From: Novosphingobium percolationis
GTDB lineage: Bacteria; Pseudomonadota; Alphaproteobacteria; Sphingomonadales; Sphingomonadaceae
Direction of reading: 5' to 3'
DNA length: 64,000 bases
Assembly: GCF_020179425.1 (NCBI RefSeq)
Contig: NZ_JAILYM010000001.1
Location: 248,001 to 312,000, forward strand
Position 1 is the first letter of the stretch, and every line of letters begins with the position of its first letter. The position numbers and the translations under genes were made by a program. The notes under the pieces are model-generated. The model saw nothing but the letters and a program-made list of their open reading frames with translations, was not told the origin of the DNA and did not search any database. Shown one piece after another: positions 8,348-16,985 of this stretch.

Positions 8348-9478
8348 TCAGCGCGGCGTGATCTTGCGCAGGCGGCCAGTCTCGCCGTCCTCCAGCACCC
8401 AGATCGCGCCGTCCGGTCCCTGCCGGATCTCGCGAATCCGCTGGTCGAGCGCGATCCGCTCCACCTCTCGCGCCTTCTGGCCCTCGATCGCCACCCGCAC
8501 CAGCCCCATCGAGCCCATGCCTGCGATCAGCGCCTGCCCCTTCCACGCGGGGAAGCGGTCGCCAGAATAGAAGACGAAGTCCCCCGGCGCGATCACCGGG
8601 TTCCAGCTGATCGCGGGCGCCGCCAGATCAGGTCGCGTGGCATGGCGCGGGATGGGCGTGCCGTCATAATGGTCGCCGTCGGACACCAGCGGCCAGCCGT
8701 AATTCCTTCCCGGCTCGACAAGGTTCAGCTCGTCGCCGCCCGCCGGCCCATGCTCGAGATCCCACAGCCTTCCGCTCGCATCGAACTGCAAGCCCAGCAG
8801 GTTGCGATGGCCATAGGACCACACCTCGTCCGAAACGCCTCCCTTGCCGACAAAGGGATTGCCCGCCGCCGCCTTGCCATCCAGCGTCAGCCGCAGCACC
8901 TTGCCCAGATTGACCTTCAGATCCTGCGCAGGGCTGAACTTCTGCCGCTCGCCAGAGGACAGAAACAGGAAATGCCCGTCCGGCGAAAACGCGATCCGGT
9001 GCGAGAAATGCCCGCGCCCGTCGACCTTGGGCACCTGCCGCCAGATCACCGCCAGCCCTTCGATCCGGGGCGCACCCGCCAGCATCAGCTTGCCCTTGCC
9101 GAGCACGGCCCCACGGGTGTCGTTCGGCCCGGCCTCCACCCACGTCAGGTAGATCGTACCGCTCGTCGCGAAATCGGGCGCGGGCTTCACGTCGCCGAGG
9201 CCACCCTGTCCGCCGTAATCGACCTTTGGCACGCCCGCCACATTCTGCATGGGGCCGCCCTCGCGCCACCACTTCAGCGCGCCTGCCTTCTCGGTGATCA
9301 GCGCGCTCCCGTCGGGCAGGAACGCCATCGCCCAAGGTTCCTTGAACGTCGCCTTGTCCTCGATCCGCAAGGGCACCGACGCCGCCTCGGGCGCGTTTTG
9401 CGCCACCGAGGACGACCCGCAGCTTGGCAACAGCAGGGCAAGGGGCGATAGCGCGATCAACAACGGATTCGTCTTCAT
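8348..9478 (-). CDS. PQQ-dependent aldose sugar dehydrogenase (YliI/Asd-like), lipoprotein-type signal
   Basis: A 376-residue periplasmic protein. The N-terminus has a signal with LLLPSCGSS (lipobox-like LPSC, Cys near 20). The body is the six-bladed propeller of soluble aldose sugar dehydrogenases: PWAMAFLPDG, GGQGGLGDV, HFSHRIAFSPDG with the catalytic His, then EVWSYGHRNLLGL, LWDLEHGPAGGDELN and GRNYGWP. The family oxidises aldoses with PQQ as cofactor and passes electrons to the respiratory chain. The start at 9478 faces the rnhB gene, whose start codon may overlap it on the opposite strand, so the two promoters must lie within each other's coding ends. Confidence 0.93.
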   Translation of the reverse strand: MKTNPLLIALSPLALLLPSCGSSSVAQNAPEAASVPLRIEDKATFKEPWAMAFLPDGSALITEKAGALKWWREGGPMQNVAGVPKVDYGGQGGLGDVKPAPDFATSGTIYLTWVEAGPNDTRGAVLGKGKLMLAGAPRIEGLAVIWRQVPKVDGRGHFSHRIAFSPDGHFLFLSSGERQKFSPAQDLKVNLGKVLRLTLDGKAAAGNPFVGKGGVSDEVWSYGHRNLLGLQFDASGRLWDLEHGPAGGDELNLVEPGRNYGWPLVSDGDHYDGTPIPRHATRPDLAAPAISWNPVIAPGDFVFYSGDRFPAWKGQALIAGMGSMGLVRVAIEGQKAREVERIALDQRIREIRQGPDGAIWVLEDGETGRLRKITPR

Positions 9479-9488
9479 GCCCCCGACA

Positions 9489-10112
9489 ATGCCTTCGCCC
9501 CGCAAAAGTGTCACCCTGCCATCGGGGGCGATCATCGGCGTGGACGAAGCGGGCAGGGGGCCTTTGGCAGGCCCCGTCGTCGCCGCCGCCGTCGTGCTGT
9601 GCAAGCCGCGCCCCGCCGGCCTCGACGATTCCAAGAAGCTCTCCGCAAAGCGCCGCGCCGAACTCGAAGGCCAGATCAAGCGCCGCTGCCGCTGGGCGGT
9701 CGGCGTGGTCGATGTGGACGACATCGACCGTCTCAACATCTTCGGCGCGACCATGCTGGCGATGACGCTCGCCGTGCAGGCGTTGTGCGACCAATTGACG
9801 GACGAGCCGATTGGCGAAGTGCTGATCGACGGCAACATGACGCCCCACGGCCGCCGCCCCGAATGGTGCTGGCCCGCGCGCGCCATCGTCGGCGGCGATG
9901 CGATCGAGCCCTGCATCTCCGCCGCCTCGATCATCGCCAAGGAGCACCGCGACCGGATCATGCGCGAAGCCGCGCTGGCCTATCCGCAGTATGGCTGGGA
10001 CCGCAACGCGGGCTACGGTACGCCTCAGCACATGGCCGCGCTGCGCGAACACGGCCCCACGCCCTTGCACCGCCGCAGCTTCGCGCCGGTGGCGCAACTG
10101 CTGCTGTTGTAG
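9489..10112 (+). CDS. rnhB: Ribonuclease HII
   Basis: A protein of about 207 residues with all RNase HII marks: IIGVDEAGRGPLAGPV (first catalytic Asp and Glu, GRG motif), LDDSKKLS, VLIDGN (third acidic residue), SAASIIAKEHRD and the C-terminal YGWDRNAGYGTPQH. It cuts the RNA strand at ribonucleotides in DNA-RNA duplexes. Start codons at 9477 and 9489 are both possible, and neither has a clear ribosome binding site. The gene lies head-to-head with the sugar dehydrogenase gene. Confidence 0.95.
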   Translation: MPSPRKSVTLPSGAIIGVDEAGRGPLAGPVVAAAVVLCKPRPAGLDDSKKLSAKRRAELEGQIKRRCRWAVGVVDVDDIDRLNIFGATMLAMTLAVQALCDQLTDEPIGEVLIDGNMTPHGRRPEWCWPARAIVGGDAIEPCISAASIIAKEHRDRIMREAALAYPQYGWDRNAGYGTPQHMAALREHGPTPLHRRSFAPVAQLLLL

Positions 10113-10115
10113 CGC

Positions 10116-10583
10116 TCAGCCGTTTTCGCTGATCGCGCCCGGCGGCGTCCGGCTCTTCAGCTTGCGCAAGGTCGCGGTGAAGCCCATGACCGCCTCGTCA
10201 TCCTGCCGCAGCGTGCCGCGGATGAATGCCAGCCGCCCCGTTTCGCGGATGCATTCCACTTCGCCCACCAGCGGCACGCCCAGCGCCGCACCCGCAAGAT
10301 ACTGCATCGCGAAATCCACCGTCAGCGTGCCGCCGCCCGCGCCCAGCCGCTCGTGCAGCGCCAGCGGCAGGAACAGCACCTGTTCGCCCAGCGAGGCGAG
10401 GAACGCGCCATGCACCAGCCCCTGATAGTTGCTGCTGCTCTCGTCGGGCAGCACCCAGCATTCCGCCCCGCGCTCGGTCTTGCGCGCAAAGATCGGCGGC
10501 ATCGTCCGGCCATAGCCAGCAGGCGTCTGGTTGATGCGGCGCCACCCGGCACCCTGCGGGCTATCAAGCTTGAGAGTTTCCAT
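10116..10583 (-). CDS. PaaI-family thioesterase / hotdog protein
   Basis: A 155-residue hotdog protein. NYQGLVHGAFLASLGEQVLFLPL carries the helix and turn of acyl-CoA thioesterases, and the later strands (GEVECIRETGRLAFIRGTL) complete the fold. The active-site acid is not obvious, so activity is inferred. The start at 10583 was chosen over longer frames that run through the repeat-containing spacer. It converges with rnhB, with stop codons 3 bases apart. Confidence 0.78.
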   Translation of the reverse strand: METLKLDSPQGAGWRRINQTPAGYGRTMPPIFARKTERGAECWVLPDESSSNYQGLVHGAFLASLGEQVLFLPLALHERLGAGGGTLTVDFAMQYLAGAALGVPLVGEVECIRETGRLAFIRGTLRQDDEAVMGFTATLRKLKSRTPPGAISENG

Positions 10584-10630
10584 GAAACGAGGCCTTTGTC
10601 GCACCTGCGAAGGCGAGGCAAGCGCTTCCT

Positions 10631-10689
10631 GCTCCTCCCGCAAGCGGGAGGGGCACTTCATCTGCTCCCCTCCCGCTTGCGGGAGGAGC
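10631..10689. repeat. Paired inverted REP-like hairpins
   Basis: Two copies of the same 23-base hairpin unit lie in opposite orientation at 10631-10653 and 10667-10689. Each has a CCTCCCGC / GCGGGAGG stem around AA (or TT on the other copy). The 13-base spacer separates them. The layout resembles bipartite REP elements; it sits in the spacer between the divergent thioesterase and GNAT genes. There is no transposase beside it. Confidence 0.7.
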
Positions 10690-10740
10690 CGGGGGTGGGC
10701 ATGAAGCCCGCTCCACCTATCCGCCCGGACCCGCACGCCC

Positions 10741-11370
10741 ATGATCACGCCCGACCACGCTACGCCGCTCGCTGAAGGCTACCACGCCGTCGCCCCCGGC
10801 GATCTCGCCTGCGTGGTCACGGCGTTGGAAATGCGCGAACGGCCCGAAGGCCTGCGCCGTCTCGCCCCCGAAACCGACGTCCCGCTGCAACTCGCGCGCT
10901 GGAAGGATGCCGCGCCCGAAAAGTACCGCCTGCTCTACAAGCGCGTCGGTGCCCCTTGGCTGTGGTGGTCGCGTCTCACCAAAAGCGACGAAGACCTCGC
11001 CGCGATCATCCACGATCCGCAGGTCCAGCTCTACGCCGTCACCGACCGCGCCCGGGTCGAAGTCGGGGTGCTCGAACTCGATTTCCGCGTGGACGGCGAA
11101 TGCGAGATCGCCTTCTTCGGCCTGATTCCCGGCGCGACCGGCAAAGGGCTCGGAAAATGGCTGATGCGCCGCGCGCTGCAACTGGCCTGGGCCCCAGGCG
11201 TCACCCGCGTCTGGGTCCACACCTGCACGCTGGATGGCCCGCAGGCTCTGCCGTTCTACATGGGGCAGGGCTTCACACCCTTTGCCCGCTATGTCGAAGT
11301 GTTCCCCGATCCGCGCCTCGCCGGGGTGCTGCCCGAAGACAGCGCGCCACAGCAGCCGGTTTTGCGCTGA
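10741..11370 (+). CDS. GNAT-family N-acetyltransferase
   Basis: A 209-residue protein. The C-terminal half is a GNAT domain: VGVLELDFRVDGECEIAFFGL gives the central strands, IPGATGKGLGKWLMRRAL is the acetyl-CoA pyrophosphate loop (motif A), and LPFYMGQGFTPFARY is motif B. The N-terminal 80 residues are less typical. Substrate is unknown. No Shine-Dalgarno sequence precedes the ATG at 10741, so translation may be inefficient or start elsewhere. Confidence 0.85.
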   Translation: MITPDHATPLAEGYHAVAPGDLACVVTALEMRERPEGLRRLAPETDVPLQLARWKDAAPEKYRLLYKRVGAPWLWWSRLTKSDEDLAAIIHDPQVQLYAVTDRARVEVGVLELDFRVDGECEIAFFGLIPGATGKGLGKWLMRRALQLAWAPGVTRVWVHTCTLDGPQALPFYMGQGFTPFARYVEVFPDPRLAGVLPEDSAPQQPVLR

Positions 11371-11405
11371 CCGAACGAGCGTCGGATGCAAAGGTCACCT
11401 CCAGC

Positions 11406-11434
11406 TTCGTCACCCCGGCCTTGATCCGGGGGCC
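11406..11434. repeat. Intergenic hairpin repeat (CCCCGG...CCGGGG type)
   Basis: The spacer after the GNAT gene contains a hairpin with arms CCCCGG and CCGGGG around CCTTGAT. From memory, elements of this wording are scattered between genes in many sphingomonads. Within this window a partial relative (CGTCATCCCGGCCCG) lies at 56257, at the start of the MFS gene. It may help terminate the two convergent transcripts here. Confidence 0.4.
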
Positions 11435-11464
11435 CGCTTTCTGGCTGTCACCTGCGCTAAAGCG

Positions 11465-12193
11465 TCAGAGCGCGTTCTTGCGCACGAACGAATATTCGTG
11501 GCCGACGTTGCTGACCGCGAACAGCACATAACCTGCGGCCTCGATCTTCGCCACCGCGTCCAGCGTTTCCTGCGCCTTGTGGCCGTACATCGTGTGATGG
11601 AACTCTATCAGCCACTGCGTGGGCAGCGGGCCGGTGGCGATCATGTCGTCGATCACGCCGTATTCGAAGCCCTCGATATCCATCTTGAGCAGGTCGACGC
11701 GGGTGTGGCCCAGATCGCGCGCGATCGTGGAGAAGCGGCGGGCCGGGCACAGCACGATGTCATCGCCTGAACTCGACGAGCCACCGTTGGCCATGCTGAA
11801 CGAGACGTGGCCATCGGTGGCGGGCTTCTTGAACGGGATCTCGCCGTCTTCCGGGCTCAACCCGATCGCGTGGAATGCGAACTTTTCGGGCAGCGACTGG
11901 CCCGCGATCCACTGGCCGCAGATCGGCGTCGGATCGAAGGCATCGACCCTGCAACCGAAGCGCTCGATCAGGGCAAGGTCGAAGCTGATATCCTCGCCCA
12001 CGCCCACGCCATAGACCACACTGTCGGCATTCAGCAGCGCAGGCACGACCACCCAACCCCCATAGTCCGAGCCAAGCCGAAGCGTCGGCCGAGAGATCGC
12101 GACTGGGGAATGGATGCGCGTGCCCCGCGAGCGGCTGAGCGCGCGGTGAAGCGGACCGACCGAGTGAAGCACTTTCTTGGCCACGTTGAGCAT
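11465..12193 (-). CDS. FkbM-family methyltransferase
   Basis: A 242-residue SAM-dependent methyltransferase. Visible marks are the SAM-binding segment SVVYGVGVGEDISFDLAL, the acidic VDAFDPTP strand end, and the FkbM signature VDLLKMDIEGFEYGVIDDM with QWLIEFHH downstream. Family members O-methylate sugars or polyketides. The GT87 gene upstream on the same strand (85 bases away) suggests a glycan substrate, but this is an inference from position. The start has GGGAACG upstream. Confidence 0.9.
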   Translation of the reverse strand: MLNVAKKVLHSVGPLHRALSRSRGTRIHSPVAISRPTLRLGSDYGGWVVVPALLNADSVVYGVGVGEDISFDLALIERFGCRVDAFDPTPICGQWIAGQSLPEKFAFHAIGLSPEDGEIPFKKPATDGHVSFSMANGGSSSSGDDIVLCPARRFSTIARDLGHTRVDLLKMDIEGFEYGVIDDMIATGPLPTQWLIEFHHTMYGHKAQETLDAVAKIEAAGYVLFAVSNVGHEYSFVRKNAL

Positions 12194-12278
12194 GGTCGTT
12201 CCCTTGCAAAGTCACCGTCCGCGACGAAACTTATGCTAGGCACCATAAGTGATTCCCGCAATGCAGCATTGATGCCGG

Positions 12279-13490
12279 TCACACATCGGTCGTCGCGCCG
12301 CGCCGCCACACCATCCACACCAGCCCCGCAGCGGCCAGCGGCATCAGGTTGAGGTGCAGGGGCAAGGCAATCGCGCGCGTCGCCAGCGGGGCAAGCCACA
12401 GCGCCACACAGGCGAGTTTCTCCCAGGGCCGCCACCCCGTCGTGCGCGCTTCGGCCACCAGCCAGAACAGCGGCATGGCCATGAACGGCAGGTCATAGGA
12501 AAACAGATAGGGCGATGCGAGCGCGGTTGCCGCCAGCAGCATCGCACCCGCCGCCATCTCGTCCTTGGCACGCCGCCAGTACAGGCAGGCGGCGGCAGCG
12601 GTCGCGATCGTCACTACGCCTTGTCCCACCAGCGCCGTGGTCGGATCGAAATGATACCGAAGGCCTGCATAGAGCGTCGCCATGCGCAGGAAGAAAGGCC
12701 CGCCGTGCTCGTTGGCCATCAGCACCGCGCTCGCCTTGAAGCTTTCGGGGTAAGCCGCCCAGGTATCCGCGCCGAACACCAGCAGCGAGGCAAGGCATAG
12801 CAGCACCGCGCTCAGCGCCGCCCAGCAGAACGCGGTCCATTTGCGCCCTGCTGCCAGCCACAGCGGCACCAGCAGCGCAAGATGCGGCTTGATGATCAAG
12901 GCCCCGAACAACGCGCCCGACAGCGCCTGGCTCCGCCGCAGCGCCAGCACCGCGCCGATCAGCAGCGCCCCGGTCACGAACCCGTTCTGCGCATGGCTCG
13001 CCGCAAGGTATGCGCCGGGAAAGGCCAGCACCGCGATTCCGGCATCGGGCAGCAACCGCCGCGCCACCGTGAACCACAGCGCCCACCCGGCCACGACCCA
13101 AGCGATCCACGCCGCGGCATAGGGCATCAGCCCCAGCGGCGCGGTTAGGAACAGGTAGGGCGGGGGGTTGACGTAGACGACCAGTTGCCCGGTACCCGCC
13201 AGCGCCTGCACCGCCTGTTCGGTGGCAATGTCATAGACCTTGGCCGGTAACCCCGCCACGACCAGCTTGCCCGCACCCCAGAACGCGAGGAAGTCGCTGC
13301 CGACGCTCCCGGTCGCTTCGATGAAGGCCTTGGCCAGCATCGGCAGGTAGGCGATCGCGATCATCACGCCATAGGCCCGAACCCGCTGGCGGTTCAGGAA
13401 CGCGAACGAGCGCACTGACGCCAGCACTGTGCCAAAGCCGTGTTCGGACGGCGGTTCTGGCGCGGTCGGGATCGCTTCTGTTGCGCTCAT
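12279..13490 (-). CDS. GT87-family (DUF2029) polyprenyl-phosphate-sugar glycosyltransferase
   Basis: A 403-residue integral membrane protein with about ten hydrophobic segments. The first periplasmic loop has the GT87 mark SVGSDFLAFWGAGKLVVAG followed by VYVNPPPYLFLTAPL, where the Asp and the NPPP motif are typical of the alpha-mannosyltransferase-like family (GT-C fold). Such enzymes transfer a sugar from a lipid-linked donor outside the membrane. Acceptor unknown. It is followed by the FkbM methyltransferase gene. Confidence 0.88.
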   Translation of the reverse strand: MSATEAIPTAPEPPSEHGFGTVLASVRSFAFLNRQRVRAYGVMIAIAYLPMLAKAFIEATGSVGSDFLAFWGAGKLVVAGLPAKVYDIATEQAVQALAGTGQLVVYVNPPPYLFLTAPLGLMPYAAAWIAWVVAGWALWFTVARRLLPDAGIAVLAFPGAYLAASHAQNGFVTGALLIGAVLALRRSQALSGALFGALIIKPHLALLVPLWLAAGRKWTAFCWAALSAVLLCLASLLVFGADTWAAYPESFKASAVLMANEHGGPFFLRMATLYAGLRYHFDPTTALVGQGVVTIATAAAACLYWRRAKDEMAAGAMLLAATALASPYLFSYDLPFMAMPLFWLVAEARTTGWRPWEKLACVALWLAPLATRAIALPLHLNLMPLAAAGLVWMVWRRGATTDV

Positions 13491-13496
13491 GTCACC

Positions 13497-13532
13497 TTAG
13501 GTGTCGTTCAGGGCGGTTTAGGTGTCGTTCAG
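13497..13532. promoter_or_regulatory. Tandem 15-base repeat, period 21 bases, upstream of the RSH gene
   Basis: The sequence TTAGGTGTCGTTCAG occurs at 13497-13511 and again, exactly, at 13518-13532. The 21-base spacing is two helical turns, so two protein copies would bind the same DNA face. It lies between the divergent GT87 gene (start 13490) and the RSH gene (start 13622), so it could control either. I know no regulator with this site. Confidence 0.5.
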
Positions 13533-13621
13533 TGCATCATGGCAAACAATGCGTAAAGAAAGCCTTTTGCCCCGCTTTTCCCTTGCGGAACCGAGGCTTT
13601 TCCGCCCATTTTAGGGGTCAG

Positions 13622-15712
13622 ATGCTCCGTCAGTACGAACTTGTCGAACGCGTGCTCGCCTATGCTCCCGATGCGGACGAGGCGATGCTGAACCGCGCCT
13701 ATGTCTACACCGTCCAGAAGCACGGCACGCAGAAGCGGGCCTCGGGCGACCCCTACTTCTCGCATCCGGTCGAAGTCGCAGGGCTCATGACCGAGCTGAA
13801 GTTGGACCAGGAAACCATTGTAACCGCTCTGCTTCACGACACGGTCGAGGATACGCTCGTCACCGTCGAGGAGATCGAGCGCCTGTTCGGCCCCGACGTC
13901 GCGCGCCTTGTCGATGGCGTCACCAAGCTCTCCAAGATCGAAACGATGACGGAGAACGAACGCGCCGCTGAGAATCTTCGGAAATTCCTCCTCGCGATGA
14001 GCGAGGACCTGCGCGTGCTGCTGGTCAAATTGGCCGACCGGCTCCACAACATGCGCACGCTGCACTTCATCAAGAGCGAGGAAAAACGCCGCCGCATCGC
14101 GCGCGAGACGATGGAGATCTACGCCCCGCTGGCCGAGCGCGTGGGCATGTATGAATACATGCGCGAGATGCAGTTGCTCGCCTTCGAGCAGATCGAGCCC
14201 GAAGCCTACGCCACAATCACCGGCCGTCTCGCCGCGATCCGCAGCGAGGAAGGCGCGCAGGTCGATGCAATCGCCCTGCAGATCAAGCAGGTGCTGGCGG
14301 AAGCTGGATTGAAAGTTGAAGTTTCAGGACGCGAAAAGCACCCCTATTCGATCTGGCGCAAGATGGCCGAACGCCACGTCAGCTTCGAACAGATCACCGA
14401 TATCATGGCCTTCCGCGTTCTGACCGACAACGAGGACGATTGCTACAAGGCGTTGGGCATCCTGCACCGGGCCTGGCAGATGATCCCCGGACGGTTCAAG
14501 GACTACATCTCTACGCCGAAGATGAACGGCTATCGTTCGTTGCACACCTCCCTGATTTATAACAATGCGATGCGCGTCGAAGTTCAGATCAAGACAAAGC
14601 ATATGCACGAGCTGAACGAGTACGGGCTCGCCGCGCACTGGGCCTACAAGCAGGGGGGGACGCCCGACAGCCAGATCGGATGGCTGCGCGACCTCGTCGA
14701 AATTCTCGAAGCCAGCCATGACGCCGAAGAACTGCTCGAGAACACCAAGATGGCGATCTATCAGGATCGCATCTTCGCTTTTACCCCCAAGGGTGCGTTG
14801 TTCCAGTTGCCCAAGGGCGCGACGCCGATCGACTTCGCCTTTGGAGTTCACACGAACCTGGGCGCGCAAGCCGTTGGCGCAAAGATCAATGGTCGCCACG
14901 TACCGCTGCGCACGACGCTCAACAACGGCGACGTCGTGGAGATCATCAAGAGCCGCAACGCCGAGCCCCAACTTTCGTGGCTGGCCTTTGTCGTTACCGG
15001 CAAGGCCCGCGCCGCGATCCGCCGCTTCGTGCGCCAGAAGGAGCGCGCGGAGATCGCCGCGATCGGGCGCAAGCTCTACGAGGAAATCGCCGAGCGCCTA
15101 CCGTCCAAGATCGGCAAGAAGGCGCTGGCCGACGCCGTCAAACGGCTGAAAATGACGTCTGAAGAGGACCTCATGGTCGCCATCGGGTCGGCCAAGCTGG
15201 ATGATCGTGCGGTGATGGAAGCGCTGGTTCCGGGCAGCGCCGCCAACCTTCCTGCCAGCGAGGAATGGCCCAAGCAGCAACGCGCGATTGCGGTGCGCGG
15301 GCTGACGCCGGGTATGGCGTTCCAACTCGCCGAATGCTGCCACCCTGTGCCGGGTGATCGGATCATCGGCCTGCGCCGCCCGGGCAAGGGCGTGGAAGTC
15401 CACGCGATCGACTGCCTGAGCCTGGCCGACGGCGTCGATGCAGACTGGATCGACCTGTCGTGGGACGCACGCACCGACGGTGCGATCGGCCGCTTGCGCG
15501 CCGAGCTATACAACCGTCCCGGGACGCTGGCGGAAATGGCGGGGATCTTCGCCAAGAACCATGCCAACGTGGTCAATCTGGAAATGACCCAGCGGGAAAA
15601 TCCCTTTCATACCTACGAGGTAGACCTGGAAGTTCGCGATCTGGCGCACCTGACGCGGATCGTCAGCGCGCTGCGCGCCAGCGACGCGGTGGCGCAGGCC
15701 GAGCGGATCTGA
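13622..15712 (+). CDS. spoT: Bifunctional (p)ppGpp synthetase/hydrolase (RSH, RelA/SpoT family)
   Basis: A 696-residue full-length RSH enzyme. It has the HD hydrolase domain (FSHPVEVAGL, ALLHDTVEDT near residue 73, both metal ligands kept), the synthetase domain (GREKHPYSIWRKM, FRVLT, GYRSLHTSL near 290-310), a TGS domain near 380-440 (RIFAFTPKGALFQLPKG) and a C-terminal ACT domain from about 620. Intact HD and synthetase motifs indicate that it both makes and degrades the alarmone. A frame start at 13481 would add 47 residues not found in RSH proteins; MLRQYELVERVLAY is the usual beginning. Confidence 0.96.
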   Translation: MLRQYELVERVLAYAPDADEAMLNRAYVYTVQKHGTQKRASGDPYFSHPVEVAGLMTELKLDQETIVTALLHDTVEDTLVTVEEIERLFGPDVARLVDGVTKLSKIETMTENERAAENLRKFLLAMSEDLRVLLVKLADRLHNMRTLHFIKSEEKRRRIARETMEIYAPLAERVGMYEYMREMQLLAFEQIEPEAYATITGRLAAIRSEEGAQVDAIALQIKQVLAEAGLKVEVSGREKHPYSIWRKMAERHVSFEQITDIMAFRVLTDNEDDCYKALGILHRAWQMIPGRFKDYISTPKMNGYRSLHTSLIYNNAMRVEVQIKTKHMHELNEYGLAAHWAYKQGGTPDSQIGWLRDLVEILEASHDAEELLENTKMAIYQDRIFAFTPKGALFQLPKGATPIDFAFGVHTNLGAQAVGAKINGRHVPLRTTLNNGDVVEIIKSRNAEPQLSWLAFVVTGKARAAIRRFVRQKERAEIAAIGRKLYEEIAERLPSKIGKKALADAVKRLKMTSEEDLMVAIGSAKLDDRAVMEALVPGSAANLPASEEWPKQQRAIAVRGLTPGMAFQLAECCHPVPGDRIIGLRRPGKGVEVHAIDCLSLADGVDADWIDLSWDARTDGAIGRLRAELYNRPGTLAEMAGIFAKNHANVVNLEMTQRENPFHTYEVDLEVRDLAHLTRIVSALRASDAVAQAERI

Positions 15713-15715
15713 ACG

Positions 15716-15735
15716 CCGGGGACTGGCGCCCCCGG
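15716..15735. terminator. GC hairpin between convergent genes
   Basis: CCGGGG and CCCCGG arms flank an eight-base loop just after the RSH stop codon and just before the stop codon of the convergent RTX gene. No T-run follows on either strand, so it is at most a weak bidirectional terminator. Confidence 0.3.
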
Positions 15736-15743
15736 ACGCAATT

Positions 15744-16931
15744 TCAGAACGATAGCAGGATATCGCTGGCCACCAGATCGGGATGCGTGGTCAGCCCCAG
15801 CTTGAACACCTGGATCGCCGCTTGGCCGCCCGCGCCATCGGCATCGTAGTAGAGCCAGCCGCTAGTCGTGTTGTAGACGATGCGATCATCAGCATCGTGC
15901 GCGGCCGTCGCGCCTGCGGCCTTGTAGAAATGCACGTCGCTCAGCGGGCTGTCGACGGCACCGGAAAGCCCGGGGAACATCAACTGGCTGAGCAGCAGAT
16001 GATCGCCCTGCGCGTGGCTGAAATCGGTGATCAGGTCGCGATCGTTCTGGGTGAACAGCGAGAACATCACGAAGCTGTCCGCTCCGCCGCCACCGGTCAG
16101 AATATCGCGCCCTTCGCTGCCGTCCATCCGATCATTGCCGCCGCGACCATTGATGACATCGTTGCCGCCCAGCCCGATGATCTCGTTGTCGGCGCCGGTG
16201 CCCAGCAGCTTGTCGTTGTAGAGAGAGCCGTAGAGCCGGTCGAAGCTCGAAACGGTATCGATGCCCGCGCCGCCGGTATCCTGCGCGGTTGTCAGGCGGA
16301 TATCGACCGTGACGCCGGCATCGGCATATTGGTACGACAGCGTGTCGACCCCGCCGCCACCCGCCAGCAGGTCGTTGCCAGCACCGCCTTCGAGCTGGTC
16401 GTCACCGGCGCCGCCGTAGACCTTGTCATTGCCCGCGCCGCCATAAAGCAGGTCACCCCCGTCATTGCCGTAAATCACGTCATCGCCGGCGTAACCGTTG
16501 GCGAGGTCGGCATCGTCGGACAGGGTGAAGGTGTCCTTGCCCGAAAAGGCCTTGGAAAGCAGCGCGATGTCGTCCTCAGTGGCCTGCGTCTTCATCGCTG
16601 CGCCGACGTCCGCGCCGGTCAGAGCTATGCCGGTGATGCGATATTCGGCGTGGCTGAAATCATCCAGTCGGCCGGTGAACTTCGAAAATCCGGTGACCGT
16701 GCCCGCCGAAAGCGCCGTGTCCGTTCCTCGCGCGAGGCCCGTCCCGCCGAAGTAAAACGCGTGATAGCCGCTGAAACTGCGGGTTTCGTAGGACGCGACG
16801 TCCTGAAAGGTCTTGCCGCCAATCGTGCGATTGACGTTGTCGCCGAAGGTGGACTGCTCTTGCGCGAACATCGTGTCGGCCAGAGTGAAGTCGAATTCGA
16901 AGAATGCGGTGGTAGCGCGCAGATTGGCCAT
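15744..16931 (-). CDS. RTX calcium-binding repeat protein, probable type I secretion substrate
   Basis: A 395-residue protein without a Sec signal. Residues 1-120 form a unique N-terminal domain (MANLRATTAFFEFDFTLADT, SFSGYHAFYFGGTG, DFSHAEYRITGIALTG). Nonapeptide repeats run from about 150 to 215 (YGGAGNDKVYGGAGDDQLE) and from 230 to 270. The last 110 residues (DFSHAQGDHLLL, then GWLYYDADGAGG, ending DILLSF) resemble the end of the RTX protein at 672-1817. The start has AGGGGAAA upstream. It follows the beta-barrel-like gene by 54 bases, and the two may work as exporter-partner and cargo or as independent surface proteins. Confidence 0.87.
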   Translation of the reverse strand: MANLRATTAFFEFDFTLADTMFAQEQSTFGDNVNRTIGGKTFQDVASYETRSFSGYHAFYFGGTGLARGTDTALSAGTVTGFSKFTGRLDDFSHAEYRITGIALTGADVGAAMKTQATEDDIALLSKAFSGKDTFTLSDDADLANGYAGDDVIYGNDGGDLLYGGAGNDKVYGGAGDDQLEGGAGNDLLAGGGGVDTLSYQYADAGVTVDIRLTTAQDTGGAGIDTVSSFDRLYGSLYNDKLLGTGADNEIIGLGGNDVINGRGGNDRMDGSEGRDILTGGGGADSFVMFSLFTQNDRDLITDFSHAQGDHLLLSQLMFPGLSGAVDSPLSDVHFYKAAGATAAHDADDRIVYNTTSGWLYYDADGAGGQAAIQVFKLGLTTHPDLVASDILLSF

Positions 16932-16985
16932 GAAATTTTCCCCTGTTGCACACGTCGCATCGGACGTGCCCGGCGCGCAACCGGC

